Shown here: piece by piece, positions 9,645 through 21,070 of the stretch
Position numbering within the stretch: position 1 is the stretch's first letter
Layout: each line of letters opens with the position of its first letter
NCBI RefSeq assembly: GCF_000496575.1
Contig: NZ_AYKT01000008.1
Location: forward strand, 186,001 to 250,000
Origin: Geobacillus thermodenitrificans subsp. thermodenitrificans DSM 465
GTDB lineage: Bacteria; Bacillota; Bacilli; Bacillales; Anoxybacillaceae
Reading direction: 5' to 3'
Length of the DNA stretch: 64,000 nucleotides
Made by a program: the position numbers and the translations under genes
The notes under the pieces: generated by a model
Told to the model about the DNA's origin: nothing
The model's input: only the letters and a program-made list of their open reading frames with translations
Database searches by the model: none

Positions 9645-9712
9645 GAAACATGCACAGCCATATGCAGGGTGGGCAGTGGCCACTCCCTAAACGAAAGGGG
9701 GTGGTGTTGGTG

Positions 9713-9799
9713 ATGACGATTGCCGATGCGCTGACGCTCATGATTGCGTTTGCGTCACTCATCGTCGCGGTGATCGCCGTAGCAAAAGACAAAAAATAA
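9713..9799 (+). CDS. Holin-like type I toxin peptide, 28 residues
   Basis: Very small hydrophobic peptide MTIADALTLMIAFASLIVAV ending IAVAKDKK: a single membrane helix with a lysine-rich tail, the plan of the putative holin-like toxin (TxpA/BsrG-type) peptides of Firmicutes. Such peptides insert into the membrane and are held in check by an antisense RNA. GTG, TTG and GTG codons in frame just upstream (9701-9710) are alternative starts; AAAGGGGG lies at 9695-9702. The leader contains GCAGGGTGGG (9664-9673), complementary to CCCACCCTGC directly after the stop (9800-9809), and GCAGTGGC (9673-9680), complementary to 9850-9857, so the full-length mRNA may fold end to end. No antitoxin RNA can be proven by eye. 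Confidence 0.7.
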   Translation: MTIADALTLMIAFASLIVAVIAVAKDKK

Positions 9800-9879
9800 C
9801 CCACCCTGCTAGGCCGAGGCGAGGGTAGGTTATCATGCCCAAAGCTTGAGCCACTGCACTTCTTGCAGGGCTGTGCATG

Positions 9880-9920
9880 GACAGGGCATTGGTGGCCGCC
9901 AATGTCCCTGTTTTCATTTT
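9880..9920 (+). terminator. Terminator of the toxin transcript
   Basis: ACAGGGCATTGG pairs with CCAATGTCCCTGT (one bulged base), followed by TTTCATTTT. Confidence 0.7.
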
Positions 9921-9929
9921 ACGCTATCT

Positions 9930-10122
9930 ACCTTTTATTATACGCAGGTGGCCATGGCCATGGCAAGAAATGATTTGTGCATGAAAAGGGGAGAATGTAC
10001 ATCTATCGGCTGGATCATTTGAGTAAATAGATGTAAAAGGGGGGAAGCTACTTTGAAAAAAGCTTCTCTACTCAGGCTAATATAGCGAAATATTTTGGAT
10101 AAAATTAACTGGATTATAAATA
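9930..10122. other. AT-rich spacer before the rRNA/tRNA promoters
   Basis: No gene or RNA is visible in this part. Confidence 0.4.
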
Positions 10123-10151
10123 TTGACTTAGAATCAGTTCATAAGTATAAT
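10123..10151 (+). promoter_or_regulatory. Tandem promoter P1 of the 5S-tRNA operon
   Basis: TTGACT at 10123-10128 and TATAAT at 10146-10151 with a 17-base spacer. Confidence 0.6.
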
Positions 10152-10226
10152 AAAAATTGTCGCTTCGTTAGATGAGGGTGAAGCAAAAGAAAACAACGAA
10201 ACATGGTCTTTAATAAAAAATAAACC

Positions 10227-10256
10227 TTGACAAAATAAATATTTTATCTATATAAT
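10227..10256 (+). promoter_or_regulatory. Tandem promoter P2 of the 5S-tRNA operon
   Basis: TTGACA at 10227-10232 and TATAAT at 10251-10256 with an 18-base spacer. Confidence 0.7.
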
Positions 10257-10316
10257 AAAAACTGTCCGATTTTGAAGTTTTGGTTTTATACGAAGATTGA
10301 TTTTAAGAAAAAACGC

Positions 10317-10344
10317 TTGACATCTGTTGGAAAAATGATATATT
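10317..10344 (+). promoter_or_regulatory. Tandem promoter P3 of the 5S-tRNA operon
   Basis: TTGACA at 10317-10322 and TATATT at 10339-10344 with a 16-base spacer. Downstream (about 10450-10490) follows a stretch resembling the TTGAAAACTGAAC-type leader that precedes 16S or 23S genes in Bacillus. Confidence 0.65.
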
Positions 10345-10499
10345 AGTAAACTGCTTGAGGTTTTGCTTGTGTCTACGCCTACAAGCAGGAACAGGAAAGG
10401 TCAGTTTCTCGACAAAAGGTTGCGAAAATGAAAGTTCAAGAGATAGTTTTGTTTCTTGAAAGTTGAACGGAACAAAACAAAAAAAGAATAAAAAAACTA

Positions 10500-10527
10500 T
10501 TGACAATAAATCAAAATCATTTATAAT
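10500..10527 (+). promoter_or_regulatory. Promoter P4, directly before 5S rRNA
   Basis: TTGACA at 10500-10505 and TATAAT at 10522-10527, 16-base spacer, starting transcription about 10 bases before the 5S sequence. Confidence 0.75.
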
Positions 10528-10544
10528 AAATAATGTCGCCATTG

Positions 10545-10661
<117 letters not shown>

Positions 10662-10670
10662 ATAGAATAC

Positions 10671-10745
10671 GGAGTATTAGCTCAGCGGGAGAGCACCACG
10701 TTGACAGCGTGGGGGTCACTGGTTCGATCCCAGTATACTCCACCA
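10671..10745 (+). tRNA. tRNA-Val (GAC)
   Basis: Cloverleaf with acceptor GGAGTAT/ATACTCC, anticodon loop TTGACAG, GGTTCGATCC T-arm and encoded CCA. Confidence 0.95.
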
Positions 10746-10749
10746 TCAT

Positions 10750-10821
10750 GGGGCGTTAGTTCAGGGGGAGAACGCTTCGCTGGCAGCGAAGAGGTCAGGG
10801 GTTCAAATCCCCTACGCTCCA
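10750..10821 (+). tRNA. tRNA-Ala (GGC)
   Basis: Acceptor GGGGCGT paired with ACGCTCC, anticodon loop CTGGCAG, T-arm GGTTCAAATCC; CCA not encoded. Confidence 0.95.
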
Positions 10822-10829
10822 TTGATTAT

Positions 10830-10912
<83 letters not shown>

Positions 10913-10929
10913 TCGCTCCAAATAGTTAC

Positions 10930-11022
10930 GGAGGAGTACCCAAGTCTGGCTGAAGGGGTCGGTTTCGAAAACCGATAGGGGTGTCACAGCCCGCGGGGGT
11001 TCGAATCCCTCCTCCTCCGCCA
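10930..11022 (+). tRNA. tRNA-Ser (CGA)
   Basis: Long variable arm, acceptor GGAGGAG/CTCCTCC, anticodon loop TTCGAAA, encoded CCA. C34 restricts it to UCG codons. Confidence 0.95.
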
Positions 11023-11059
11023 TAAATTCATCAACAATGAGTCGCCTTCTTAATATTAT

Positions 11060-11132
11060 GCCGACTTAGCTCAATTGGTAGAGCAACTGAATCGTAATCA
11101 GTAGGTTGCGGGTTCAAGTCCTGCAGTCGGCA
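11060..11132 (+). tRNA. tRNA-Thr (CGT)
   Basis: Acceptor GCCGACT/AGTCGGC, anticodon loop ATCGTAA; CCA not encoded. C34 restricts it to ACG codons. Confidence 0.95.
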
Positions 11133-11143
11133 TTGTTAATCAT

Positions 11144-11225
11144 GGAGGGGTAGCGAAGTGGCTAAACGCGGCGGACTGTAAATCCGCTCCCTTTGGGTTC
11201 GGCGGTTCGAATCCGTCCCCCTCCA
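11144..11225 (+). tRNA. tRNA-Tyr (GTA)
   Basis: Long variable arm, acceptor GGAGGGG paired with CCCCTCC, anticodon loop CTGTAAA; CCA not encoded. Confidence 0.95.
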
Positions 11226-11243
11226 TTTTTATTTCTTATAAAC

Positions 11244-11317
<74 letters not shown>

Positions 11318-11328
11318 TCTCTTATGAT

Positions 11329-11360
11329 GGACGACAAGAGTGATTCTTGTCGTCCTTTTT
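11329..11360 (+). terminator. Terminator of the 5S-tRNA operon
   Basis: Perfect 11-bp stem GGACGACAAGA/TCTTGTCGTCC followed by five T residues. Confidence 0.95.
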
Positions 11361-11603
11361 GCGTTGTCGAGGCATAATGTGCTCTACCATCTCCATGGAG
11401 AATCCTCTGACTTTCACATGTGAGTGCACGGTCTTCATTTTCAGCAGCAAAACGTCCCTTTAGTGTCTGCCATTTAACAACGAAAGGGTGCCCCGTTCAG
11501 ACACCCTCCCCTGTTTTTTACATCATTCTGAAAGTGGTTTTAGCAGAGAAACTTCCGCTTCAAACAAAACTAGAAGCCGTTCACGGAACGATGGTCCGTT
11601 TGC

Positions 11604-12452
11604 CTAATGGACGTACTTTCCATAATCAGGGGTAGCGATACGGTCAAAATCACGGGCGAGTTTTGTCAACCCTTCGCGCAGCTCTTTGCCGGCGACAGGA
11701 GCACCGTGCCCGGTGATGGCGACTGACGGAAAGAGTGCGGCTAACTTGCGCACGGATTCGCGGGCGGCGGGCCAGTCGATTGTATAATAGCGTGGCGGGC
11801 CGTTAATTTCTGTTTGTTGGGTCAATACTTTATATAACGAATCTTGACGGACGGTGACGAACGCATCGCCCGCGATTAAGGCAGCGTCGCGTGAACGGAA
11901 TAAGGAAATGTGTCCCGGAGTGTGCCCCGGTGTGTGTATCCAACGGAACTCTGGCAAGTGCGGGACGGTGCCGTCCTCAGGAAGCGGTTGAACACGGTCG
12001 CCTAACTGAATCGGTTCGTTTGGGAAAAACGGTGATATTTTGGCGATGAAGCCGCCTTCGACGGCAGCGTCAGGTTCAGGATAGCGAGCTTTTCCAGTCA
12101 AATAAGGAAGTTCGGCTGGGTGGGCGTAGACCGTGACATTCCAATGCTTCACAAGCTCAACAATCGCCCCCACGTGGTCAAAATGGCCGTGAGTTAAAAT
12201 AATCGCTTGCGGGCGGCTGTTCTCTCCAAAACGTTGTTCCACAACGGAAATAATGTCATCAGCCGACCCCGGCATGCCAGCATCGACCAATACAAACGTG
12301 CAGTCGTCCGGCCGGCCGACAAGACAAATGTTCACGATTTGGATCGTGTGACAGTACAAATCGGGCAGCACGCTAATGCCGACACCGCTTGCTGCCGATG
12401 TCGCGGGAATGAAATGGTAGTCTTCTCCATAATGCAGCTGTTCATCAGTCAT
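11604..12452 (-). CDS. Metallo-beta-lactamase-fold hydrolase
   Basis: Cytoplasmic MBL-fold protein of 282 residues. Zinc ligands are visible in LTHGHFDHVGA (the HxHxDH motif), HTPGHTPGHIS and IAGDAFVT, with a final ITGHGAPV. It belongs to the glyoxalase II-like branch; the substrate is unknown. The start at 12452 has AGGAGGGG five bases upstream. The same frame is open a further 127 codons upstream, but that part overlaps the divergent phasin-like gene and is spurious. Confidence 0.88.
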   Translation of the reverse strand: MTDEQLHYGEDYHFIPATSAASGVGISVLPDLYCHTIQIVNICLVGRPDDCTFVLVDAGMPGSADDIISVVEQRFGENSRPQAIILTHGHFDHVGAIVELVKHWNVTVYAHPAELPYLTGKARYPEPDAAVEGGFIAKISPFFPNEPIQLGDRVQPLPEDGTVPHLPEFRWIHTPGHTPGHISLFRSRDAALIAGDAFVTVRQDSLYKVLTQQTEINGPPRYYTIDWPAARESVRKLAALFPSVAITGHGAPVAGKELREGLTKLARDFDRIATPDYGKYVH

Positions 12453-12618
12453 TGGGACCCCTCCTATGAATGATCGTCCAACGATAGCATGCCGCCCGAT
12501 CACATGAGGTATACAAAACAGCATTCGATCCGTACGGGAAATCCGCGACCTAGCTCGACAAGGATCATCGAAAAATGGTACGATAAGGAAAAAGGATGGA
12601 TAAAGGAGGATAAAACGG

Positions 12619-12918
12619 ATGAGCATTTTGAAAAAAGGGTTGGCATTTGGACTTGGATTAGCCATTGCTAGCAAAGAACAAGTGGAAAAATTGATCGATG
12701 AGTTGGTCAAAAAAGGGGAGTTGTCGCTTGATGAATCGAAAGAAGTAATCGACCAATGGAAGCAGCAAACCGAAGAGCGGAAAGCGGAAGTGCAACGACT
12801 TGTGCGCGAGCAAATCAAACAAATGATTGACAAGCTTGATTTAGCGACGAAGGAAGACGTTCGACAGCTCGAGGAGCGAATCCGCCGCCTTGAAGAAAAG
12901 GAACAAAGCGGGCAGTAA
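12619..12918 (+). CDS. Phasin-like / polyhydroxyalkanoate regulator-like coiled-coil protein
   Basis: A 99-residue, highly charged protein with a short hydrophobic N-terminus (MSILKKGLAFGLGLAIASKE) and a long helical remainder rich in Glu, Lys and Gln, ending in a coiled coil (DVRQLEERIRRLEEKEQ). This is the plan of proteins annotated as PHA synthesis regulator phasins in Bacillaceae, often found next to UbiB-type kinases, as here (51-base gap). No PHA synthase gene is in the window, so a PHA role is doubtful; an adaptor for the neighbouring kinase is possible. AAAGGAGG precedes the start. Confidence 0.75.
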   Translation: MSILKKGLAFGLGLAIASKEQVEKLIDELVKKGELSLDESKEVIDQWKQQTEERKAEVQRLVREQIKQMIDKLDLATKEDVRQLEERIRRLEEKEQSGQ

Positions 12919-12969
12919 ACGGATACGGCCTGTCCGCTCGCTTTTTGCCGTTGTAAGGGAGATGGTCGG

Positions 12970-14646
12970 ATGATCGGAAAGCGGATGCGCCATATTGGTC
13001 GATATCATGAAATTGCCGTCGCCTTGCTTCGGCACGGATTCGGGATGATCGTCGATGAACTCGGTTTTTCGTCCTTTCTTTCCTTGCCGCCGCGCGGGCG
13101 AACCGAACAAGGGAAACGGGAAGGAAAAACGGTCGGAGAACGTCTGCGCCTGGTGCTCGAGGAACTCGGTCCGACATTTATTAAGCTTGGGCAAATCGCC
13201 AGCACGCGACCGGATTTGATCCCTCGATATATCATTTGCGAATTGGAAAAGTTGCAAGATCAAGTTCCACCGTTTCCATTTCCTGAGGTCCGCCGGATTG
13301 TGGAAACAGAATTGGGAGGGCCGCTCGAGGAGCTTTTTCGATCATTTGACGAAATCCCACTAGCAGCCGCTTCGCTCGGGCAAGTACATCGGGCCGTTCT
13401 TCCTTCCGGACAAGCTGTCGTGGTGAAAATACAGCGCCCGCATATTGCAGAGCGGATTGAGACGGATTTGGATATTTTACAAGACTTAGCAGTGCTCGCG
13501 GAACGGCGCTTAGATTGGGCGGCGTCTTATCGGCTCACTGAAATCGTTGACGAATTGGCAAAGTCGCTGCGGCAGGAGCTCGATTACACCATCGAGGCGC
13601 GCCATGCGGAAACGTTTGCTAATCAATTTGCCGATGACCCGTCTGTATACGTGCCCGGCGTTTTTTGGGAGTATACGACGAAACTAGTGCTGACGATGGA
13701 ATATGTGGAGGGGGTTAAGCTCGGGGAAATCGAGCGCCTGAAAGAGAGCGGTCATTCGTTAAAGACACTGGCTGAGCGCTTGACTGTCTCGATGTTAAAG
13801 CAAATGTTCGAACATGGATTCTTCCATGGCGATCCTCATCCGGGCAATGTATTCGTTCTCCCCGATGGGATGCTTGCCTTTATTGATTTCGGCTTAATGG
13901 GACGCCTCCGTCCGAATGTCAAGCATCACCTTTCCTCACTTATCATCGCTTTGATGCGGCAAAACACCGACGGGGTGTTGAACGCCATTTATGGCCTCGG
14001 GCTTGTTCCGGCTGAGGTCGATGAGGGGAAGCTGCGCGACGATATTGACGAGTTGCGCGAGAAGTATTATCGTGTTCCGCTCAGCGAGGTGAGCCTTGGC
14101 GAAGCGATCGGGGATCTTTTAACGGTGGCGTTTCGGCATGGCATTCGCATTCCGAGCGACTTGACGCTGTTAGGGAAAGCGCTGTTGACGGTTGAAGGAG
14201 TGGTGGCGACGCTTGACCCTCAATTTCGCGTAATGGACGTTGCCGAACCGTTCGGAAGAAAATTGCTGAAAGAGCGGCTTCGACTCGATCGCGTGGCAGA
14301 AACGGCGTGGAAGCGTGTGGCGGGTTATGGCGAAATGCTGCTTCGGCTGCCGGACAGTATCAAAGAACTGACGAAGGTCATGCGGCGCGGCAAACTTCAG
14401 CTTGAGATGACAGCCTCAGACCTTGAGGCGCTTTTGCGCAAACTCGATCAAATTGGCAACCGATTGTCCATCAGCCTCATCCTTCTTTCCTTGAGCATCG
14501 TCATGGCCGGCATGTTAATCGCTTCATCGCTAGGACGGCAGTCGATGCTCCTATGGAAAATTCCGATTATTGAAATTGGATTTGGTGTGGTCGCGCTCAT
14601 GTTCGGGTGGTTGCTTTATTCGATCTTTCGATCAGGGAAGCTTTAG
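12970..14646 (+). CDS. AarF/UbiB/ABC1-family atypical protein kinase
   Basis: A 558-residue UbiB-like kinase, a family linked to isoprenoid quinone synthesis and membrane lipid homeostasis. The order of motifs is complete: the KxGQ motif in FIKLGQIASTRPDLIP, the Ala-rich loop AAASLGQVHRA, lysine in VVVKIQRP, ELDYTIEARHAETF, the catalytic HGDPHPGN (about residue 290) and metal-binding FIDFGLMG. Two hydrophobic segments lie at the C-terminus (about 495-550) and anchor it in the membrane. AAGGGAG precedes the start. Probably one operon with the phasin-like gene upstream. Confidence 0.93.
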   Translation: MIGKRMRHIGRYHEIAVALLRHGFGMIVDELGFSSFLSLPPRGRTEQGKREGKTVGERLRLVLEELGPTFIKLGQIASTRPDLIPRYIICELEKLQDQVPPFPFPEVRRIVETELGGPLEELFRSFDEIPLAAASLGQVHRAVLPSGQAVVVKIQRPHIAERIETDLDILQDLAVLAERRLDWAASYRLTEIVDELAKSLRQELDYTIEARHAETFANQFADDPSVYVPGVFWEYTTKLVLTMEYVEGVKLGEIERLKESGHSLKTLAERLTVSMLKQMFEHGFFHGDPHPGNVFVLPDGMLAFIDFGLMGRLRPNVKHHLSSLIIALMRQNTDGVLNAIYGLGLVPAEVDEGKLRDDIDELREKYYRVPLSEVSLGEAIGDLLTVAFRHGIRIPSDLTLLGKALLTVEGVVATLDPQFRVMDVAEPFGRKLLKERLRLDRVAETAWKRVAGYGEMLLRLPDSIKELTKVMRRGKLQLEMTASDLEALLRKLDQIGNRLSISLILLSLSIVMAGMLIASSLGRQSMLLWKIPIIEIGFGVVALMFGWLLYSIFRSGKL

Positions 14647-14650
14647 TGCA

Positions 14651-14675
14651 AAAAAAGGGGGTGTCCCCTTTTTCT
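14651..14675 (+). terminator. Terminator after the UbiB-like gene
   Basis: AAAAAGGGGG/CCCCTTTTT stem with a three-base loop and T tail. Confidence 0.8.
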
Positions 14676-14792
14676 TGTTGTGATTGAACGGTGTTTGTGG
14701 TGTCTTAGGCTTGTTGCGGCCATTTACGCATCGACTGTTGAATGCGGTTCACATTGCGTCAAAAAGTGAACGGCTCTTTTGTCATCAGGAGT

Positions 14793-15363
14793 TCAGGTAG
14801 CGTGATGGTTGGCCTGGATGCGAACGAGAAGGCGTGTCGCCCCATAGGTAATGAACACGATTATTAAGTCGATAAGGAAAAGATGGAACTTGCGCAACCC
14901 TCCGTGCAATTCAAGCAAACCAAGCCACTGCTCAAGCGAGGCGAGTCCGAAAGCAAATATTGCGCTTAACAATATCGTATATAAATAAAAATTTTTGTTG
15001 TGGTTCGTACAATATTGATAAAGCAACAAAAAACCGACGGGCAACACCGAGGCGGTAATGTTTAAGGCAAACGGCAAAAACGGCGTTAAAAAATAACGTG
15101 GTGACAAATACATGGCGTTTTCTAAAGCGATGTAAGTATAGGTCCATAATATGTGAATAGTGTAGCCAAAAAAAAAAAGATTTCGAAGATCCGTTTCCGG
15201 TCGACGGTGAAAAAAGCAACACTAAAGGAACGATGAGAAAAGTGAAGATCAGCCAAAACGGCCACGTTCCAACGCCGGAGTAGTCGCTCCAATACGATTG
15301 GAGTAGCCTGTGCAGCTGTTCGCGTGTTTGGTTGATTTCTTTCCAATATGCTTGATAATTCAC
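14793..15363 (-). pseudogene. CBO0543-type membrane protein gene, two frameshifts
   Basis: A GTG at 15363 behind GGGAGGG starts a frame with MNYQAYWKEINQTREQLHRL then a membrane segment FWLIFTFLIVPLVLL. The frame is lost at a T6 run (minus strand, about 15215) and again at a T11 run (15168-15178). Adding one T to each restores a single protein of about 190 residues with four or five membrane segments: ...LLFFTVDRKRIFEIFFFGYT, TYIALENAMYLSPRYFLTP, ...TYGATRLLV. The plan matches the CBO0543 family of small membrane proteins. It is either a recent pseudogene or an intact gene with homopolymer undercalls. Confidence 0.7.
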
Positions 15364-15657
15364 GAACAACCCTCCCTTGTCTTTGCTTAGCATCTCACAT
15401 AGTTGATCGAGATATGCGGAAAACGTCTACCTTCGGCGGCGGAAACCATGGAAAAGAGGAGGGAGCTGTTTTAGACGCCGTTATTTCGGGGAAGATAAAG
15501 GACAACTGTGTGTTGCCGGTTCGTTGGGACTACGCCTATCGTCGCGTAGGAAAGACCGATGATTTTTTCTTATTTCCCATGAGCACGGCAGGATTTTCAT
15601 TTCTAGACGGCGAAACTAGTACGACGAGTAAAGGGAATGAAGGAAGGAGAGAACCCG
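15364..15657. other. Non-coding stretch before yneT
   Basis: About 290 bases; no convincing gene or RNA visible. Confidence 0.4.
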
Positions 15658-16077
15658 ATGTCCATTGTAAACCCAAGCCGGGACGAGATCGGCGATATTT
15701 TGCGGAAGGCGAAGCGAATTGCGGTAGTCGGTTTGTCCAACAACCCGGAGCGCGAATCATACATGGTGACGAAAGCGATGAAAGATGCCGGATACGAAAT
15801 TATTCCTGTCAATCCGATGATTGATGAATGGGAAGGCATTCCGGCGGTGGACAAACTGACAGATATTCAAGGGCATGTTGATATTGTTAATGTGTTCCGC
15901 CGCTCTGAACATCTGCCGGAACTCGCCCGCGAGTTTGTGCAAATCGACGCTGACGTGTTTTGGGCTCAACTTGGCGTCGTCAACGAAGAAGCGTACCGCT
16001 TTTTAAAAGAAAAAGGCTATACGGTCATTATGGACCGCTGCATTAAAGTGGAACATGCGCTCACGAAGCGCGCGTAA
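15658..16077 (+). CDS. yneT: CoA-binding (Rossmann) domain protein YneT
   Basis: A 139-residue single-domain CoA-binding protein, as in the N-terminal part of succinyl-CoA synthetase alpha. It shows the nucleotide-binding loop AVVGLSNNPERESYMV, then GYEIIPVNP and VDIVNVFRRSEH, and QLGVVNEEAY with VIMDRCIKVEH at the end. Function unknown. The start at 15658 has GAAGGAGAG upstream. Its place directly before parE-parC is as in Bacillus subtilis. Confidence 0.92.
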   Translation: MSIVNPSRDEIGDILRKAKRIAVVGLSNNPERESYMVTKAMKDAGYEIIPVNPMIDEWEGIPAVDKLTDIQGHVDIVNVFRRSEHLPELAREFVQIDADVFWAQLGVVNEEAYRFLKEKGYTVIMDRCIKVEHALTKRA

Positions 16078-18174
<2,097 letters not shown>

Positions 18175-18203
18175 TGGCGGCTTGAGGCAAGCCGCCTTTT
18201 TGC
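18175..18203 (+). terminator. Terminator-like hairpin between parE and parC
   Basis: GGCGGCTT pairs with AAGCCGCC (five-base loop), followed by five T residues, directly after the parE stop. It may reduce read-through into parC and so set subunit ratios. Confidence 0.7.
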
Positions 18204-18234
18204 CGCTGAAGTTCGTTGTGAAAGGAGAATGATG

Positions 18235-20679
18235 ATGGCAGAACGATTGTTGGAATTGCCTTTAGAGGATGTGCTTGGCGACCGCTTTGGCCGCTACAGT
18301 AAATATATCATCCAAGACCGGGCGCTGCCTGATGCGCGTGACGGGTTAAAGCCGGTGCAGCGCCGTATTTTATATGCCATGTACGTCGATGGCAATACGG
18401 CCGATAAGCCGTTTCGCAAAGCGGCAAAAACAGTCGGGAACGTGATCGGCAACTTCCATCCGCATGGCGATTCGTCAGTGTATGAGGCGATGGTGCGGAT
18501 GAGCCAAGACTGGAAGCTACGTAACGTGCTTATCGAAATGCACGGCAACAACGGGAGCTTGGACGGCGATCCGCCGGCGGCGATGCGTTACACGGAGGCG
18601 CGCCTGTCAGCCATCGCCGCCGAGCTGCTTCGCGACATTGACAAAGAAACGGTCGCCTTTGTGCCGAACTTTGATGATACGACGAACGAGCCGACTGTCT
18701 TGCCGGCAATGTTTCCGAACCTGCTCGTAAACGGTTCGACCGGTATTTCGGCTGGCTATGCGACGGACATTCCGCCGCATGCGCTCGGTGAAGTCATCGA
18801 TGCCGTCTTATTGCGAATCGACCGGCCGAATTGCACCGTCGATGACTTGATGACGGTTCTTCCCGGTCCCGATTTTCCGACCGGCGGCATTATCCAAGGG
18901 AAGGACGGCATTCGCAAGGCGTACGAGACCGGTCGCGGAAAAATCATCATCCGCGCCAAAGCGACGATCGAGCAGGCAAAAGGCGGAAAACGGCATATCA
19001 TGATTACCGAGTTGCCTTATGAAGTGAACAAAGCCAACTTAGTAAAAAAAATCGATGAGCTTCGCTTGGACAAAAAGCTGGATGGCATCGCTGATGTCCG
19101 TGACGAAACGGACCGGAACGGGCTGTCGATCGTGATTGAACTGAAAAAAGATGCGGATGCGGAAGCGATTCTCAACTATTTATACAAGAATACTGACTTG
19201 CAAGTGCCGTACAGCTTCAATATGGTGGCGATTCACGAGCGCCGGCCGAAATTGATGAGCTTGCCGGAGCTGCTTGACGCCTATATCGCTCATCGGAAAG
19301 ACGTCGTCACGAACCGTTCTCATTTTGAACTGAAAAAAGCGAATGAGCGGAAACATATTGTTGATGGTTTAATTAAGGCGCTTTCCATTTTGGACGAGGT
19401 GATCGCGACGATTCGCGCCTCAAGCGACAAGCGGGACGCCAAAGACCGGCTGATTGCTAACTACGGATTTACCGAAGCGCAGGCGGAGGCGATCGTGACG
19501 CTTCAGCTGTATCGGTTGACGAATACGGACATTACGGCACTCCGTCAAGAGGCGGAAGGGCTCGACAAAACGATCGCCGAGCTGACCGCGATTCTAGCTG
19601 ATGAGAAAAAGCTTCTTGCGGTCATTAAAAAAGAGTTGAAGTCGATGAAAAAGCAATACGCTGATGAACGGCGAACGGTCATTGAAGAGGAGATTGAGGA
19701 GCTGAAAGTCAACGTCGAAGCACTCATTCCAGCGGAAGATGTCATCGTGACGGTGACAAAAGAAGGATATGTGAAACGAACGAGCTACCGTTCTTACAGT
19801 GCGTCCAACGGCCAGGACATCGGGATGAAAGAGACAGACCGATTGCTCGCCCAGTTAGAGATGAACACGACGGATGTACTCTTGTTGTTCACCCGCCGGG
19901 GATATTATTTGTATTGCCCGGTGCACACGTTGCCGGACATTCGCTGGAAAGACGTTGGCCAGCATATTTCAAGCCTCATTCCGATCGAGCGCGATGATGA
20001 ACTTGTTGCGGTTGTTCCGGTTTCCTCTTTTGAAACGAATGAGCAGCTTGTCTTTGTGACAAAGCATGGGATGGTAAAGCGGACGGAGCTTTCGCAGTAC
20101 CAAGTGCAGCGCTATACACGCCCGCTTGTGGCAGTCAATCTAAAAGGCGATGATCAGGTGATCGCCGTCTACGCGACCGACGGCCGCGGCCTTATTTGGA
20201 TGGCGACGCATGATGGCTATGCGCTCTTGTTTGCTGAAGAGGAAATCAGTTTGGTCGGCGTGCGTGCCGCCGGGGTGAAAGGCATTCAACTTAAAGAGGG
20301 CGATTTTGTTGCCGCGGTCTGCCCGATTCGTCCTGAAGAGAGCGGTTCTCTCATTGTCGTGACACAGCGCGGAGCGGTGAAAAAAATGGCTCTTAGCGAA
20401 TTCGAACCGACATCGCGCGCGAGACGTGGAGTGATGATTGTGCGCGAGGTGAAATCCAACCCGCACCGAATCGTCGGAGCCGTCATGACTAATGATGGTG
20501 AAGAAATGATCGGAATGCGGACGGAAAAAGGGGTCGCCGAAACGGTCGATGTTGCTTCACTCCGCTTGACCGATCGCTACGGCACTGGTTCATTCCTCAT
20601 CGATACCGACGAAGCCGGGATGGTGATCGACGTTTGGAAAGAGCCAGAGAAGTTGTTAGGAAAAGGGGAAGAGGAATGA
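18235..20679 (+). CDS. parC: DNA topoisomerase IV subunit A
   Basis: Breakage-reunion subunit of topoisomerase IV (GrlA), 814 residues. The quinolone-determining region [19 protein letters not shown] carries Ser and Glu at the usual sites (about residues 82 and 86), both in the susceptible form; the catalytic tyrosine is in [14 protein letters not shown] (about residue 119). The C-terminal domain has six beta-pinwheel blades, and the GyrA box (QRRGGKG) is absent, which supports ParC over GyrA. Three ATGs occur at 18229-18237; the third has the best distance from AAAGGAG. Confidence 0.96.
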   Translation: MAERLLELPLEDVLGDRFGRYSKYIIQDRALPDARDGLKPVQRRILYAMYVDGNTADKPFRKAAKTVGNVIGNFHPHGDSSVYEAMVRMSQDWKLRNVLIEMHGNNGSLDGDPPAAMRYTEARLSAIAAELLRDIDKETVAFVPNFDDTTNEPTVLPAMFPNLLVNGSTGISAGYATDIPPHALGEVIDAVLLRIDRPNCTVDDLMTVLPGPDFPTGGIIQGKDGIRKAYETGRGKIIIRAKATIEQAKGGKRHIMITELPYEVNKANLVKKIDELRLDKKLDGIADVRDETDRNGLSIVIELKKDADAEAILNYLYKNTDLQVPYSFNMVAIHERRPKLMSLPELLDAYIAHRKDVVTNRSHFELKKANERKHIVDGLIKALSILDEVIATIRASSDKRDAKDRLIANYGFTEAQAEAIVTLQLYRLTNTDITALRQEAEGLDKTIAELTAILADEKKLLAVIKKELKSMKKQYADERRTVIEEEIEELKVNVEALIPAEDVIVTVTKEGYVKRTSYRSYSASNGQDIGMKETDRLLAQLEMNTTDVLLLFTRRGYYLYCPVHTLPDIRWKDVGQHISSLIPIERDDELVAVVPVSSFETNEQLVFVTKHGMVKRTELSQYQVQRYTRPLVAVNLKGDDQVIAVYATDGRGLIWMATHDGYALLFAEEEISLVGVRAAGVKGIQLKEGDFVAAVCPIRPEESGSLIVVTQRGAVKKMALSEFEPTSRARRGVMIVREVKSNPHRIVGAVMTNDGEEMIGMRTEKGVAETVDVASLRLTDRYGTGSFLIDTDEAGMVIDVWKEPEKLLGKGEEE

Positions 20680-21070
20680 GGGGGAAACGCCAAGAATCCG
20701 CTATCCATAAGGTGAGCCGCTGTCGGTTGAACTGAGGGCCGACGATTGGTCAAACTTGTACTAGGCGGGGATTCATTGACGGTTCGTAGCAAACTTGTAA
20801 GGGAAAACAGATGTAATAAGCAAGATCGGCATGTCAAACGAAGCCGTTCAGCTCTTGTGAATTCGAGCGAAAAAGGAGTGCATGCAAAAGGCCATCTGTC
20901 TTCAAAAGAGGGACAAGATACAGACTTGTAAAAGTGGTTCACATCAATTTGCAAGAATTGGGGCTGATCCCAAAACGTACTTTTGTTTTGGGATCAGCCC
21001 CAAGTTCGTTGATAATCATCGTGTTTCCTCCCCCTTAAAAAGGGGAGAAGCACATCCTCTACTCGTTCCT
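20680..21070. other. Gene-free region with a long perfect hairpin
   Basis: About 390 bases. No intact gene. The part up to 20957 contains coding-like fragments ending in a frame that runs into the hairpin, perhaps an IS remnant. The main feature is the inverted repeat at 20958-21002. Confidence 0.45.
20958..21002. repeat. Perfect 19-bp inverted repeat, terminator-like
   Basis: TTGGGGCTGATCCCAAAAC is repeated in inverse after a seven-base loop. It could end both parC and the RacA-like gene transcripts, or be the fused ends of a lost insertion element. Confidence 0.75.

Noticed and set aside
11361-11603. Short minus-strand peptide after the tRNA operon (MKTVHSHVKVRGFSMEM...)
   Set aside because: No convincing ribosome site or family; possibly a remnant.
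11604-12833. 409-codon version of the metallo-hydrolase
   Set aside because: The first 127 codons overlap the divergent phasin-like gene and the ribosome site lies before codon 128.
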